Origin: Aquirhabdus sp.
GTDB taxonomy: Bacteria > Pseudomonadota > Gammaproteobacteria > Pseudomonadales > Moraxellaceae
Length of the DNA: 48,135 nt
Direction of reading: 5' to 3'
Assembly: GCA_030150135.1 (NCBI GenBank)
Contig: JASLGO010000066.1
Location: 1 to 48,135, forward strand
Each line of letters starts with the position of its first letter. Position 1 is the stretch's first letter. Shown piece after piece: positions 1 through 8,161 of this stretch. The notes under the pieces are model-generated. The model made no database searches and had not been told where the DNA came from. It was given only the letters and a program-made list of their open reading frames with translations. The translations under genes and the position numbers were made by a program.

Positions 1-309
1 TGAGTAATGGCGGAACAGCTCACCAAAACCTTCAACACTTTTATCAAACAATGGTGCCAAAGCTTCTGGCGTACTATCACGACCAGAGAATCCCGTACCA
101 CCTGTGGTAATCACAACCTGAATATCTGGAGATGCAATCCATTTCGATACGACTGCTCGAAGTTGATAGATGTCATCTTTGACAATTTCGCGGGCAGCCA
201 AATGATGTCCCGATGCAGCCAACGCATCACACAAATATTGTCCTGAGGTATCTGTTGCCAATTCCCGTGTATCAGATACTGTTAAAATCGCAATATTTAA
301 TGGTTTCAT
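1..309 (-). CDS. moaB: Molybdenum cofactor biosynthesis protein MoaB (3' end beyond window)
   Basis: A reading frame opens at the ATG at 309 and runs leftward without a stop to the window edge, giving 103 residues. The protein begins MKPLNIAILTVSDTR and carries DTSGQYL, a VVITTGGTGF motif near residues 65-74, the STPEAL segment and the VEGFGELFR stretch, all typical of the MoaB/MogA fold. MoaB proteins take part in molybdopterin adenylylation during molybdenum cofactor synthesis (family knowledge). MogA is the main alternative, but the short N-terminus and VEGFGELFR wording fit MoaB. tadA follows upstream on the same strand with a 42-base gap, so the two may be cotranscribed. The C-terminal third is missing because the window ends. 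Confidence 0.9.
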   Translation of the reverse strand, partial: MKPLNIAILTVSDTRELATDTSGQYLCDALAASGHHLAAREIVKDDIYQLRAVVSKWIASPDIQVVITTGGTGFSGRDSTPEALAPLFDKSVEGFGELFRHYS

Positions 310-351
310 GTAACTATTCCAATAATTTAAAGAAACAATATCTAGTCAGTC

Positions 352-861
352 TTAGCCACGTCTAGCTTTAAAAAATGTTTTGAGTAATGCAGCACTTTCC
401 TCTGCCATTAGACCGCCAGCAAAACTAAACTTATGATTATAAAAGCCACTATCCAGCAATTGTCTTGCGCTGACCAGCGAACCCGCACGAGGCTCTTCTG
501 CTGCATAAATCACACGTGCAACACGTCCATGAATCATCGCGCCCACACATTGTGTGCAAGGTTCTAGCGTTACATATAACGTTGTCTCAAGTGGTAATCG
601 ATAGTTTTGCAATTGCTGACAGGCATCACGCAGCGCACAAATTTCAGCATGTGCAGTAGGATCGTGTTGAGTAATTGGCTGATTAAAACCTTCACCGATG
701 ATCTGACCATCATGCACTAAAACGGCACCTACAGGAACCTCACCGAGATCGGCGGCGCGTTTGGCTAAATCTAGAGCAGCGGTCATCCAGATGTGGTCTT
801 GAGGGGTAAAGCCTTTATCTGCTGATAATAGATCAGACTGGCTATTCATATGCTCCATCAC
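352..861 (-). CDS. tadA: tRNA-specific adenosine deaminase TadA
   Basis: This 169-residue protein is a zinc deaminase that converts adenosine to inosine at the wobble position of tRNA-Arg(ACG). The zinc site is clear: the HAE motif gives H71 and catalytic E73, and PCTQC gives C102 and C105. Typical TadA wording surrounds it (VPVGAVLV, DPTAHAEICALR, LYVTLEPC, GAMIHGRVARVIYAA). The length is normal for the family. About 20 residues precede the conserved core, and the ATG for M5 (MNSQSD) is an alternative start. The gene lies just upstream of moaB on the same strand. Confidence 0.95.
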   Translation of the reverse strand: MMEHMNSQSDLLSADKGFTPQDHIWMTAALDLAKRAADLGEVPVGAVLVHDGQIIGEGFNQPITQHDPTAHAEICALRDACQQLQNYRLPLETTLYVTLEPCTQCVGAMIHGRVARVIYAAEEPRAGSLVSARQLLDSGFYNHKFSFAGGLMAEESAALLKTFFKARRG

Positions 862-898
862 CGCTAAAGAGTTTCATTTCTCAATAATTTCCTAAAAT

Positions 899-1252
899 TT
901 AGTTAATCAGAGATACTTGTTGCGCAAATATCTCATGACATCCAGTATCTTCTAGGAAAATACGATAATGACTAAGATGATCGTAAGCTTTTCGAATTGA
1001 TCGATCTTGATCTAGAAACTGTCTTAATTCTAATGAATTATTAACTTCAATAAGTTTGGAATAGGCACCTTGTATCATCTCAAGACTACAATTTGGCAAG
1101 GCTGTGAACTGATGCCATCTAACTCGATCAAAATTAATTGAGACATTAGGGATTTCCGAGAATTTAATGACCAGTCTTGCACTACTTTGAGTCATCAAAA
1201 AATCACAACCTTCATATTGCCCAGTATCAAACTTAGGAAGTGTTATTATCAC
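899..1252 (-). CDS. Hypothetical 117-residue protein
   Basis: I do not recognise this protein. It starts at a GTG at 1252, preceded by AAGGA seven bases upstream, which is a good ribosome binding site. The sequence is soluble, with no signal peptide or membrane segment: MIITLPKFDTGQYEGCDF, then a beta-rich part (ARLVIKF, VSINFDRVRW) and a helical C-terminus (LRQFLDQDRSIRKAYDHL). It lies 42 bases past a short gene remnant (1295-1420) on the same strand, in an AT-rich patch between housekeeping genes. That setting suggests accessory DNA. An immunity-type protein is one possibility, but nothing in the sequence proves it. Confidence 0.6.
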   Translation of the reverse strand: MIITLPKFDTGQYEGCDFLMTQSSARLVIKFSEIPNVSINFDRVRWHQFTALPNCSLEMIQGAYSKLIEVNNSLELRQFLDQDRSIRKAYDHLSHYRIFLEDTGCHEIFAQQVSLIN

Positions 1253-1294
1253 GCATCAATCCTTATATTAAAAATATGATTAGCAAATAGTAAC

Positions 1295-1420
1295 TTAGAC
1301 AATCCAAAATTTCCTCAAAACCTCACACCAGCTTTCATCATCTCCGCTCAGCATGCTACCAAACGCCTGCTTAAGCGACTCAACCTTCTGAGCTTGCCAA
1401 ACAAGTTTATTATCCTTCCT
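1295..1420 (-). pseudogene. Possible remnant of a protein-coding gene
   Basis: A 41-codon frame closed by TAA at 1295 reads like a real protein C-terminus: KDNKLVWQAQKVESLKQAFG, then SMLSGDDESW, CEVLRKFW. It has no start codon or ribosome binding site of its own and is bounded upstream by an in-frame stop at 1421-1423. A second coding-like snippet (ELEFCKYEIDPINNL) ends in a stop around 1450 in another frame. I infer a decayed gene between ung and the 117-residue orphan. The original function is not identifiable. Confidence 0.35.
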
Positions 1421-1496
1421 TTAGAAAGAAATGAAGAAACATCCATCAGCAACTCTCAAAGATTATTTATAGGATCAATCTCATACTTACAAAACT

Positions 1497-2255
1497 CTAA
1501 TTCAATCGCCAATCAATCGGTGTCTTACCATATTGAATTAAATATTGATTAGCCCTAGAAAATGGCTTACTACCAAAAAATCCACCACGATTTGCGGCAA
1601 GTGGTGAAGGATGAGCCGCTGTCAAAACCAAATGACGCTCACTATCAATACGCTTACCTTTCTTCTGTGCATACGCACCCCACAGAATAAACACAGTATT
1701 TTCCGTGTGATCGTTAACCACATCAATCACTTGATCAGTAAACTCTTCCCAACCACGTCCTTGATGACTGGTTGGCTGACCTTCAACAACGGTCATCACA
1801 CTGTTTAAGAGCAAAACGCCTTGTTGCGCCCAAGCAGTCAGATCTCCATGGCCTGCAGGCTTAATTCCCATGTCGGTTGAGAGTTCATGCAAAATATTTC
1901 GCAATGATGGTGGAATCGGAATACTGCGCTGAACCGAAAAGGACAAACCGTTGGCTTGACGCGCGCCATGATAAGGGTCTTGTCCCAGAATCACGACCTT
2001 GACCTGACTCAGTGGCGTCGTATTAAACGCATTAAAAATCAAATTATTGGGTGGATAAATCGTAAGATTCTGCTTTTTTTGTTCGAGTAGGAAGTGCCTT
2101 AAAGCACCCATCGACTCACTGGTCAACGCATCAGCTAATGCAGTCTTCCAACCCTCTTCAAGTTGAACGCGAGCAAGCGTAGCGGCTTTGTTATTTTCAG
2201 CAAGATCCTGCGACAATTCGGTCATAAATGAATACTTTTTCAAAAAAAACAGCAT
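1497..2255 (-). CDS. ung: Uracil-DNA glycosylase (family 1)
   Basis: Ung removes uracil from DNA and starts base-excision repair. The catalytic water-activating loop GQDPYHG is at residues 91-97 (D93), and the minor-groove loop HPSPLA is at 215-220 (H215). VVILGQDPYH, GVLLLN and FILWGAYAQKK are all family signatures. The frame gives 252 residues from 2255. The second in-frame ATG at 2225 (MTELSQ) gives 242 residues and is nearer the usual family length. Neither start has a convincing Shine-Dalgarno sequence. The gene lies 24 bases downstream of the yajR-like transporter on the same strand, so the two are probably cotranscribed. Confidence 0.97.
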   Translation of the reverse strand: MLFFLKKYSFMTELSQDLAENNKAATLARVQLEEGWKTALADALTSESMGALRHFLLEQKKQNLTIYPPNNLIFNAFNTTPLSQVKVVILGQDPYHGARQANGLSFSVQRSIPIPPSLRNILHELSTDMGIKPAGHGDLTAWAQQGVLLLNSVMTVVEGQPTSHQGRGWEEFTDQVIDVVNDHTENTVFILWGAYAQKKGKRIDSERHLVLTAAHPSPLAANRGGFFGSKPFSRANQYLIQYGKTPIDWRLN

Positions 2256-2279
2256 TGATATCTAATGAATCGATTAACT

Positions 2280-3656
2280 CTAAAAAACCAATTCCTGTCC
2301 CGTTAAATCAGACAATTGCTGGCGAGCATATTCATTGAGCTTGCGTTTATCAACCTTTAAATAAGCCACATGCTGATCCAGCAAAATCACAATATCTTCG
2401 ACACCATCAACTTCCAGCAAACAAGCTGCCCAATCATTCACATGTGTTTTAAAACCCGCAAGAGGATGATCAGGTAAACGAATCGACAAACTCGATAAAT
2501 AAGGCGGAGAGCCTAAATAGCTCACAATCACGAGCCAGACTAGCGCAAGACCAGCCAAAATACCCCAACTGACTTGTGCATTTGTATATGTCAATAATTG
2601 CCCACCCAGAACACCACCTGCAAACGCCCCAAGAAATTGACTTGATGCATTAATACCCATCGCCGTTGCGCGAGAAGCAACAGGCGCACGTTTAGCAAGC
2701 CACGAAGGCACCATCGCCTCTAGCAAATTAAACGAGACGAAAAACAATCCAACACCCAGCACCATGCCCAGACGATTCTGACCAAACATCAGTACGATCA
2801 GCGACACCACAACCAGTCCCACCGCAGCAATAAAAATCCGCCGCATCCGACGCTTCACTTCAGCAATGATAATGGCAGGAACCGTCATCATTGCACCCAG
2901 CAGCAATAGCGGCAAGTAATACCATCCTTGATGAGCAATAGGAATATGTGCGTATTCAACCAATTGCTGGGGCAACATCACAAAAGCAGCTGTCATCAGT
3001 AAATGAAGTGCAAAAATCGACACATGCATTCGATTTAAATCAGCTAATGCTAAAACCGATTTCAGCTGAACACTAAACCCCAATGGATTCTGCTTCAACA
3101 ATCGCAAAGGCGAAGGAACAATTGCCAGCAAACCGATCGCCAAAATACCTGCAATTGAAGTCAGCCAAAACAAACCCGACAAGCCAATCTGTTTCGTCAG
3201 AACAGGTCCAAGGCTAAACGCAACAATAAAGGACAAACCAATTGTCATCCCCATCGTTGCCATCGCTTTATTGCGATGCTCTTCTCGCGTGACGTCAGCA
3301 AGCAATGCCATCACAATTGCCGAAATCGCACCAGAACCAGCAACAGCTCGCCCCAGAATGACTCCCCAGATCGATGTAGAAATCGCCGAAATTGCACCAC
3401 CTAGTGCAAAAATGAGCAACCCAATGACAATCAATGGCTTTCTTGCAGTCCGATCAGCAAGCAAACTTAAGGGAATTTGCAAAACTGCTTGTGATAAACC
3501 ATAAATCCCGATCGCCAGTCCAATCAACGCAGGCGTTGCACCCGTATAACTTTGCCCATAAATCGCAAACACAGGCACAATCATGAATAGCCCTAGCATT
3601 CGCAAAGCAAAAATACTACCTAATGCAAACATTGCACGTAGCTCAGATAGATTCAT
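2280..3656 (-). CDS. yajR: MFS transporter, YajR type with C-terminal YAM domain
   Basis: This is a 458-residue inner-membrane transporter of the major facilitator superfamily with 12 predicted membrane helices. The N-terminus (SIFALRMLGLFMIVPVFAIYG), the LLADRTARKPL loop (motif A) and GRAVAGSGAISAIVMALLAD follow E. coli YajR closely. The last ~65 residues, from LPDHPLAGF onward, form a soluble tail that matches the ferredoxin-like YAM domain found after helix 12 in YajR. The transported substrate of YajR proteins is not established. Length is as in E. coli (about 454). It is the first gene of a leftward pair with ung, opposite the cyo operon. Confidence 0.88.
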   Translation of the reverse strand: MNLSELRAMFALGSIFALRMLGLFMIVPVFAIYGQSYTGATPALIGLAIGIYGLSQAVLQIPLSLLADRTARKPLIVIGLLIFALGGAISAISTSIWGVILGRAVAGSGAISAIVMALLADVTREEHRNKAMATMGMTIGLSFIVAFSLGPVLTKQIGLSGLFWLTSIAGILAIGLLAIVPSPLRLLKQNPLGFSVQLKSVLALADLNRMHVSIFALHLLMTAAFVMLPQQLVEYAHIPIAHQGWYYLPLLLLGAMMTVPAIIIAEVKRRMRRIFIAAVGLVVVSLIVLMFGQNRLGMVLGVGLFFVSFNLLEAMVPSWLAKRAPVASRATAMGINASSQFLGAFAGGVLGGQLLTYTNAQVSWGILAGLALVWLVIVSYLGSPPYLSSLSIRLPDHPLAGFKTHVNDWAACLLEVDGVEDIVILLDQHVAYLKVDKRKLNEYARQQLSDLTGQELVF

Positions 3657-3783
3657 AACGATTTGGATTTCTCAAGGTCAATTTCGAATAAAAACGCACA
3701 ATACATTTCAAGCAAAGCAAGGATTTAAAGTGCATACGAATTATGCCGTAGTTTACTAAATCTTGTCACACTGATTACAGACG

Positions 3784-3810
3784 AATAAATATCATATCGT
3801 GATATTTATT
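3784..3810. repeat. Perfect 11-bp inverted repeat upstream of yajR and cyoA
   Basis: The arm aataaatatca (3784-3794) is mirrored exactly by tgatatttatt (3800-3810) across a 5-base spacer. It lies in the 517-base AT-rich spacer between the divergent yajR and cyoA genes, 128 bases before yajR and 364 before cyoA. No T-run terminator context fits, since neither gene is transcribed toward it. It could be an operator for a dimeric regulator, but it is AT-rich and chance symmetry is possible. Confidence 0.4.
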
Positions 3811-3933
3811 TAAAAACCAAAAAACCTCACAAGATACAAACAAAAGATCCAACATTAACCATTGAATAAAAAAGTTTTTTAGAAAAAGTCGCACAATAAA
3901 AGAGCCAACATGATGTTATCAGTACAAACATCC

Positions 3934-3942
3934 TGATATAAT
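3934..3942 (+). promoter_or_regulatory. Candidate extended -10 promoter of the cyo operon
   Basis: TGATATAAT at 3934-3942 is a perfect -10 hexamer (3937-3942) with the TGn extension. The -35 region is weak (TTATCA at 3916-3921, 15-base spacing), as is usual with extended -10 promoters. It would give a 5' leader of about 225 bases before cyoA. The rest of the 3657-4173 spacer holds the inverted repeat at 3784-3810 and no gene that I can support. Confidence 0.4.
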
Positions 3943-4173
3943 TTGCAAGGACAACTCATACGATTCAACGACATAATTACTGCATAATTTACGAAGTTTC
4001 TATTCATTACAGAGATTTAGTCTGCGATGCGTAGCTAATTGAATTTTGTACAACCTAATGTTTTATTTACTGTTACGAACCGTATGAACAACAAATCGTT
4101 CACTTTTGTTGCAGATTGCTGAGTAACTTGATAAGTTGAAGATGCTCCCCCTAATTCATAGTAAGGTCGCAAG

Positions 4174-5172
4174 ATGAGTAATCAACCATACACTAAACCG
4201 CTTCGTATGCTGTCAATTTTTGGCACCATACTTGTCGCAAGCTTGTTAAACGGCTGCGACAACGCGCTTCTCAACCCGAAAGGTCAGGTTGGTCTTGATG
4301 AGCGTAATCTCATCATTACATCAACCTTGTTAATGCTGATCGTGGTTATTCCAGTCATCATCATGACATTTTGGTTCGCATGGCGTTATAGAGCGTCGAA
4401 CACCAAGGCAACCTATCTGCCAAACTGGGAACACTCAACAAAAATTGAAATCGTTCTCTGGACTATTCCTTGCATCATTATTTTGGCATTAGGAATCATC
4501 ACTTGGGATACTACACACAAACTGAATCCTGGTACTCCAATTCAGTCCAATGAAAAACCAATCGTTATTGATGTAGTCGCTCTCGACTGGAAATGGTTAT
4601 TTATCTACCCAGAACAAGGTATCGCAACAGTCAACGAAGTGGCTTTCCCAGTCAATGTTCCAGTGGAATTCCACATTACATCTGGCACTGTCATGAATTC
4701 GTTCTTCATTCCACAGCTTGGTAGCCAAATCTACGCAATGGGTGGTATGGATAACAAACTCAACCTGATTGCTAATCAACAAGGTACATTCCCTGGTATC
4801 TCTGCGAACTATAGCGGTGCTGGCTTCTCTGCGATGAAATTCAATGCTGTCGTTGGATCCAAAGACGACTTCACAGCATGGGTAAACAAAGTCAAACAAT
4901 CTCCAAAAACACTGGATTTGGCGGCCTATGCAGTAGTTTCTCAGCTTAGCGCAGAGGAAAAAAGTCCTCACTATGAGCCAACAGTTTACCCAGTGACATA
5001 TTTCTCGTCATTTAAGCAAAACCTTTTCAACGACATCATGATTAGTTCTCGCGATGGTATTGCTATTGAAAAAGTAGGCGAAAAGGTGCAAGCACCAGCA
5101 GCAACTTCTGAAAAAACAATGCATATGTCTGACGACTCAATGTCGGACATGCCACAGTCTCCCGCTCATTGA
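4174..5172 (+). CDS. cyoA: Cytochrome bo3 ubiquinol oxidase subunit II
   Basis: CyoA is the periplasm-facing subunit II of the proton-pumping quinol oxidase. The protein has 332 residues and is a lipoprotein: the signal segment ends in the lipobox LNGC with C28 as the lipidated cysteine. Two membrane helices follow (about 46-70 and 91-111), then a cupredoxin-like domain starting at VIDVVALDWKWLFIYPEQ. As expected for a quinol oxidase, the CuA ligands of cytochrome c oxidases are absent. The C-terminal tail is methionine- and serine-rich (MHMSDDSMSDMPQS). AAGG lies eight bases before the ATG. It is the first gene of cyoABCDE, 19 bases before cyoB. Confidence 0.97.
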   Translation: MSNQPYTKPLRMLSIFGTILVASLLNGCDNALLNPKGQVGLDERNLIITSTLLMLIVVIPVIIMTFWFAWRYRASNTKATYLPNWEHSTKIEIVLWTIPCIIILALGIITWDTTHKLNPGTPIQSNEKPIVIDVVALDWKWLFIYPEQGIATVNEVAFPVNVPVEFHITSGTVMNSFFIPQLGSQIYAMGGMDNKLNLIANQQGTFPGISANYSGAGFSAMKFNAVVGSKDDFTAWVNKVKQSPKTLDLAAYAVVSQLSAEEKSPHYEPTVYPVTYFSSFKQNLFNDIMISSRDGIAIEKVGEKVQAPAATSEKTMHMSDDSMSDMPQSPAH

Positions 5173-5191
5173 GTATCTGAGGAATTAAGAA

Positions 5192-7177
5192 ATGTTTGGA
5201 AACTTAACTCTGGATGCGATTCCCTACCATGAACCGATTCTAGTCGGCACTTTTATTGCTGTTGCATTACTAGGTCTCGGTCTTCTTGGTTTGGTTACGT
5301 ATTTGGGCAAATGGAAATATTTGTGGACCGAATGGCTCACAACTGTTGACCATAAAAAAATCGGTATCATGTACATTATTGTTGCACTCGTCATGCTACT
5401 CCGCGGTTTCTCTGATGCGGTCATGATGCGTACACAATTGGCAATCTCATCTGGCGACAATCACGGTTTCTTGCCACCACATCACTATGATCAAGTCTTT
5501 ACTGCTCACGGCGTAATCATGATTTTGTTCATGGCAATGCCGCTAATGGTTGGTCTGATGAATATCGTCGTTCCTCTACAGATTGGTGCACGTGACGTTG
5601 CGTTCCCATTTCTGAACTCAATCAGCTTTTGGTTGTTTGCAGTTGGTGCGATCTTGATCAACCTGTCATTGTTTGTGGGTGAGTTTGCACGTACTGGCTG
5701 GTTGGCCTACCCTCCTCTCTCAGGTTTGGCGTACAGTCCAGGCGTGGGTGTGGATTACTGGATCTGGAGTATTCAGATTGCGGGTATCGGCACATTGCTG
5801 ACTGGTGTTAACTTCTTTGTTACGATCATCAAAATGCGTGCTCCTGGCATGACTTTGATGAGAATGCCTGCGTTTATCTGGAGCATTCTGTGTACCAATA
5901 TTCTGATCATTGCTGCGTTCCCAGTTTTGACTGTGACCATCGCTCTGTTAACACTTGATCGTTATTTCGGTATGCACTTCTTCACCAACGAACTTGGTGG
6001 TAATCAAATGATGTACGTCAACCTGATCTGGGTTTGGGGTCATCCTGAAGTGTATATTCTGGTACTACCAGCATTCGGTATTTTCTCTGAAGTTGTTGCA
6101 ACTTACTCACGTAAGCGTCTGTTCGGTTATACATCACTCGTATGGGCAACCGCTGTTATTTCGATTTTGTCTTTTATTGTTTGGTTACACCACTTCTTTA
6201 CCATGGGTGCTGGCGGCAACGTCAACGCATTCTTCGGTATCGCAACCATGGTTATTTCGATTCCTACAGGTCTCAAGATTTTCAACTGGTTGTTCACCAT
6301 GTATCGTGGACGTGTCACCCTCTCTCCATCAATCATCTGGACTCTCGGCTTCCTGTTCACATTCACCATCGGTGGTATGACAGGCGTATTGCTTGCGGTT
6401 CCTGGTGCTGACTTCGTATTGCATAACAGTCTGTTCTTGATTGCTCACTTCCATAACGTCATCATTGGTGGTGTGGTATTCGGCTATATGGCTGGTTTTG
6501 TTTATTGGTTCCCGAAAGCATTTGGTTTCAAACTGAATGAAAAAATCGGTAACAGTGCTGCAGCATGCTGGATCGTTGGTTTCTTTGTTGCATTCGTTCC
6601 GCTGTATATCCTTGGTTTCATGGGTATGACTCGCCGTTTGAACCACTATGACAACCCAGAGTGGCAACCTCTTCTGATCGTTGCATTCGTTGGTATGTTG
6701 ATTATTGGTCTTGGTATTGCGTTGCAATTGCTTCAGTTGTTTGTCGGCTTCGTGCAAAAAGACAAAAACCTCGATGTTACTGGTGATCCATGGGATGGTC
6801 GTACGCTGGAGTGGTCAACTTCATCACCACCACCGTTCTACAACTTTGCTGTGATTCCTCATGTTCATAGCCGTGATGCATTCTGGCGCATGAAAGAAAA
6901 AGGTACTGCAGACAATCATCCGACCAAATATTCTGACATTCACATGCCTAGAAATACTGGTGTTGGTGTCTATGTAGGTATCTTCGGCTTCGCCTTTGGT
7001 TTTGCCCTCATCTGGCACATCTGGTGGCTTGTTGCCGTAGGTCTTGTTGGCATGGTTGTTTGCGTCATTGCCCGCAGCTTTGACAATGACACTGACTATT
7101 ATGTGCCTGCAGCCGAAGTAGAGCGTATTGAAAATCTACATATCCAAGCAAAAGCAAACGCTAAACAGGGTGTTTAA
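5192..7177 (+). CDS. cyoB: Cytochrome bo3 ubiquinol oxidase subunit I
   Basis: CyoB carries both hemes and CuB and performs quinol oxidation, oxygen reduction and proton pumping in the inner membrane. The 661-residue protein keeps the same residue numbering as E. coli CyoB at every key site: heme b ligands H106 and H421, CuB ligands H284, H333 and H334, the cross-linked Y288, heme o ligand H419, D-channel D135 and E286, K-channel K362, and quinol-site R71, D75 and H98. Motifs visible include WGHPEVYI, HHFFTMG and HFHNVIIGG. Spacing to cyoC is three bases. No key residue is missing, so the enzyme should be functional. Confidence 0.98.
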   Translation: MFGNLTLDAIPYHEPILVGTFIAVALLGLGLLGLVTYLGKWKYLWTEWLTTVDHKKIGIMYIIVALVMLLRGFSDAVMMRTQLAISSGDNHGFLPPHHYDQVFTAHGVIMILFMAMPLMVGLMNIVVPLQIGARDVAFPFLNSISFWLFAVGAILINLSLFVGEFARTGWLAYPPLSGLAYSPGVGVDYWIWSIQIAGIGTLLTGVNFFVTIIKMRAPGMTLMRMPAFIWSILCTNILIIAAFPVLTVTIALLTLDRYFGMHFFTNELGGNQMMYVNLIWVWGHPEVYILVLPAFGIFSEVVATYSRKRLFGYTSLVWATAVISILSFIVWLHHFFTMGAGGNVNAFFGIATMVISIPTGLKIFNWLFTMYRGRVTLSPSIIWTLGFLFTFTIGGMTGVLLAVPGADFVLHNSLFLIAHFHNVIIGGVVFGYMAGFVYWFPKAFGFKLNEKIGNSAAACWIVGFFVAFVPLYILGFMGMTRRLNHYDNPEWQPLLIVAFVGMLIIGLGIALQLLQLFVGFVQKDKNLDVTGDPWDGRTLEWSTSSPPPFYNFAVIPHVHSRDAFWRMKEKGTADNHPTKYSDIHMPRNTGVGVYVGIFGFAFGFALIWHIWWLVAVGLVGMVVCVIARSFDNDTDYYVPAAEVERIENLHIQAKANAKQGV

Positions 7178-7180
7178 ATC

Positions 7181-7792
7181 ATGTCCAATGAAGTAGTAAG
7201 TAGTCACGATCATCATGATGCACATGCGCATCATGATACTGGTCCAATGAAAGTCTTTGGGTTCTGGATTTACATCCTTAGCGACTTGATTTTGTTCGCA
7301 TCCCTTTTTGCAACATTTGCTGTTTTACACAACAGTTATGCTGGCAACGTCACTGGTAAAGATATTTTTGAATTACCTTACGTTGCTGTTGAAACTGCGG
7401 CTCTCTTGCTCAGTAGTATCACCTATGGCTTTGCCATTATCGGGATGTACAAAGGCAGTAAAGCGCAGGTGATTAGCTGGCTCATGATCACATTCGTATT
7501 CGGTGCAGTGTTTATCGGCATGGAAATCAACGAATTCCACCATCTAATTTCTGAAGGACACGGTCCTGACAAGAGTGCATTCCTATCAGCGTTCTTTACG
7601 CTGGTTGGTACTCACGGTCTACACGTCACTTCAGGTTTGATCTGGATGGCGACTATGATCGTATTGGTCAGCAAAAACGGCATTACACCAATCAACAAAA
7701 CTCGTCTACTCTGCCTCAGCTTGTTCTGGCACTTCCTTGACGTCGTTTGGATTTGTGTATTCACTGTTGTTTATCTCATGGGAGTGATGTAA
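7181..7792 (+). CDS. cyoC: Cytochrome bo3 ubiquinol oxidase subunit III
   Basis: This 203-residue inner-membrane protein is subunit III of the quinol oxidase, with five predicted helices. The family signature FGFWIYILSDLILFASLFATF follows a histidine-rich cytoplasmic tail (HDHHDAHAHHD). GTHGLHVTSGLIWM and the C-terminal LFWHFLDVVWICVFTVVYLMG are standard for the heme-copper oxidase subunit III family. The stop codon overlaps the next start as TAATG, so cyoC and cyoD are probably translationally coupled. Confidence 0.97.
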   Translation: MSNEVVSSHDHHDAHAHHDTGPMKVFGFWIYILSDLILFASLFATFAVLHNSYAGNVTGKDIFELPYVAVETAALLLSSITYGFAIIGMYKGSKAQVISWLMITFVFGAVFIGMEINEFHHLISEGHGPDKSAFLSAFFTLVGTHGLHVTSGLIWMATMIVLVSKNGITPINKTRLLCLSLFWHFLDVVWICVFTVVYLMGVM

Positions 7793-8151
7793 TGGGACAC
7801 GATCATACTAACCACGATCACGCTAACCACCACGCAGAAGGCGGTCATAGCACTTATAAGTCCTACATGATTGGTTTTGTTTTGTCTGTTATTCTGACAG
7901 CAATTCCTTTCGCTGCAGTGATGTTCAAAATGTTCTCACCAGAGGCAACTCTGGTTTGTGTACTGCTTGCTGCTGCAGTTCAGGTTATTGTGCATTTGCA
8001 TTACTTCCTGCACATGGATACATCGCCTGAACAACGTGAAACCGTTGTGTCTTTCGTGTTCACTGCGATTATCCTTGCAATCATCATTGGTGGATCAATT
8101 TGGATTATGGACAACTTGAACCACAACACCATGATTATGTCGGGTGACTAA
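7792..8151 (+). CDS. cyoD: Cytochrome bo3 ubiquinol oxidase subunit IV
   Basis: This 119-residue protein begins at the ATG at 7792, which overlaps the cyoC stop by one base. A longer in-frame opening from 7747 exists but lies inside cyoC and has no family support. The short histidine-rich N-terminus (HDHTNHDHANHH) is followed by three membrane helices with the CyoD signatures SYMIGFVLSVILTAIPF, VIVHLHYFLHMD and IIGGSIWIM. CyoD assists assembly of the CuB site of subunit I in E. coli (family knowledge). Confidence 0.96.
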   Translation: MGHDHTNHDHANHHAEGGHSTYKSYMIGFVLSVILTAIPFAAVMFKMFSPEATLVCVLLAAAVQVIVHLHYFLHMDTSPEQRETVVSFVFTAIILAIIIGGSIWIMDNLNHNTMIMSGD

Positions 8152-8161
8152 GAGCCTATTT

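Noticed and set aside
7..246. Rightward 79-residue open frame at the left edge
   Set aside because: It lies opposite moaB, whose conserved MoaB motifs are on the minus strand; the rightward frame has no family features.
7747..7791. Longer N-terminus for cyoD
   Set aside because: The extra 15 codons lie inside cyoC and do not resemble CyoD; the TAATG overlap gives the normal start.
7181..7860. Histidine-rich tails of CyoC and CyoD as a new metal-binding system
   Set aside because: E. coli CyoC and CyoD also have histidine-rich N-termini, so this is a family trait.
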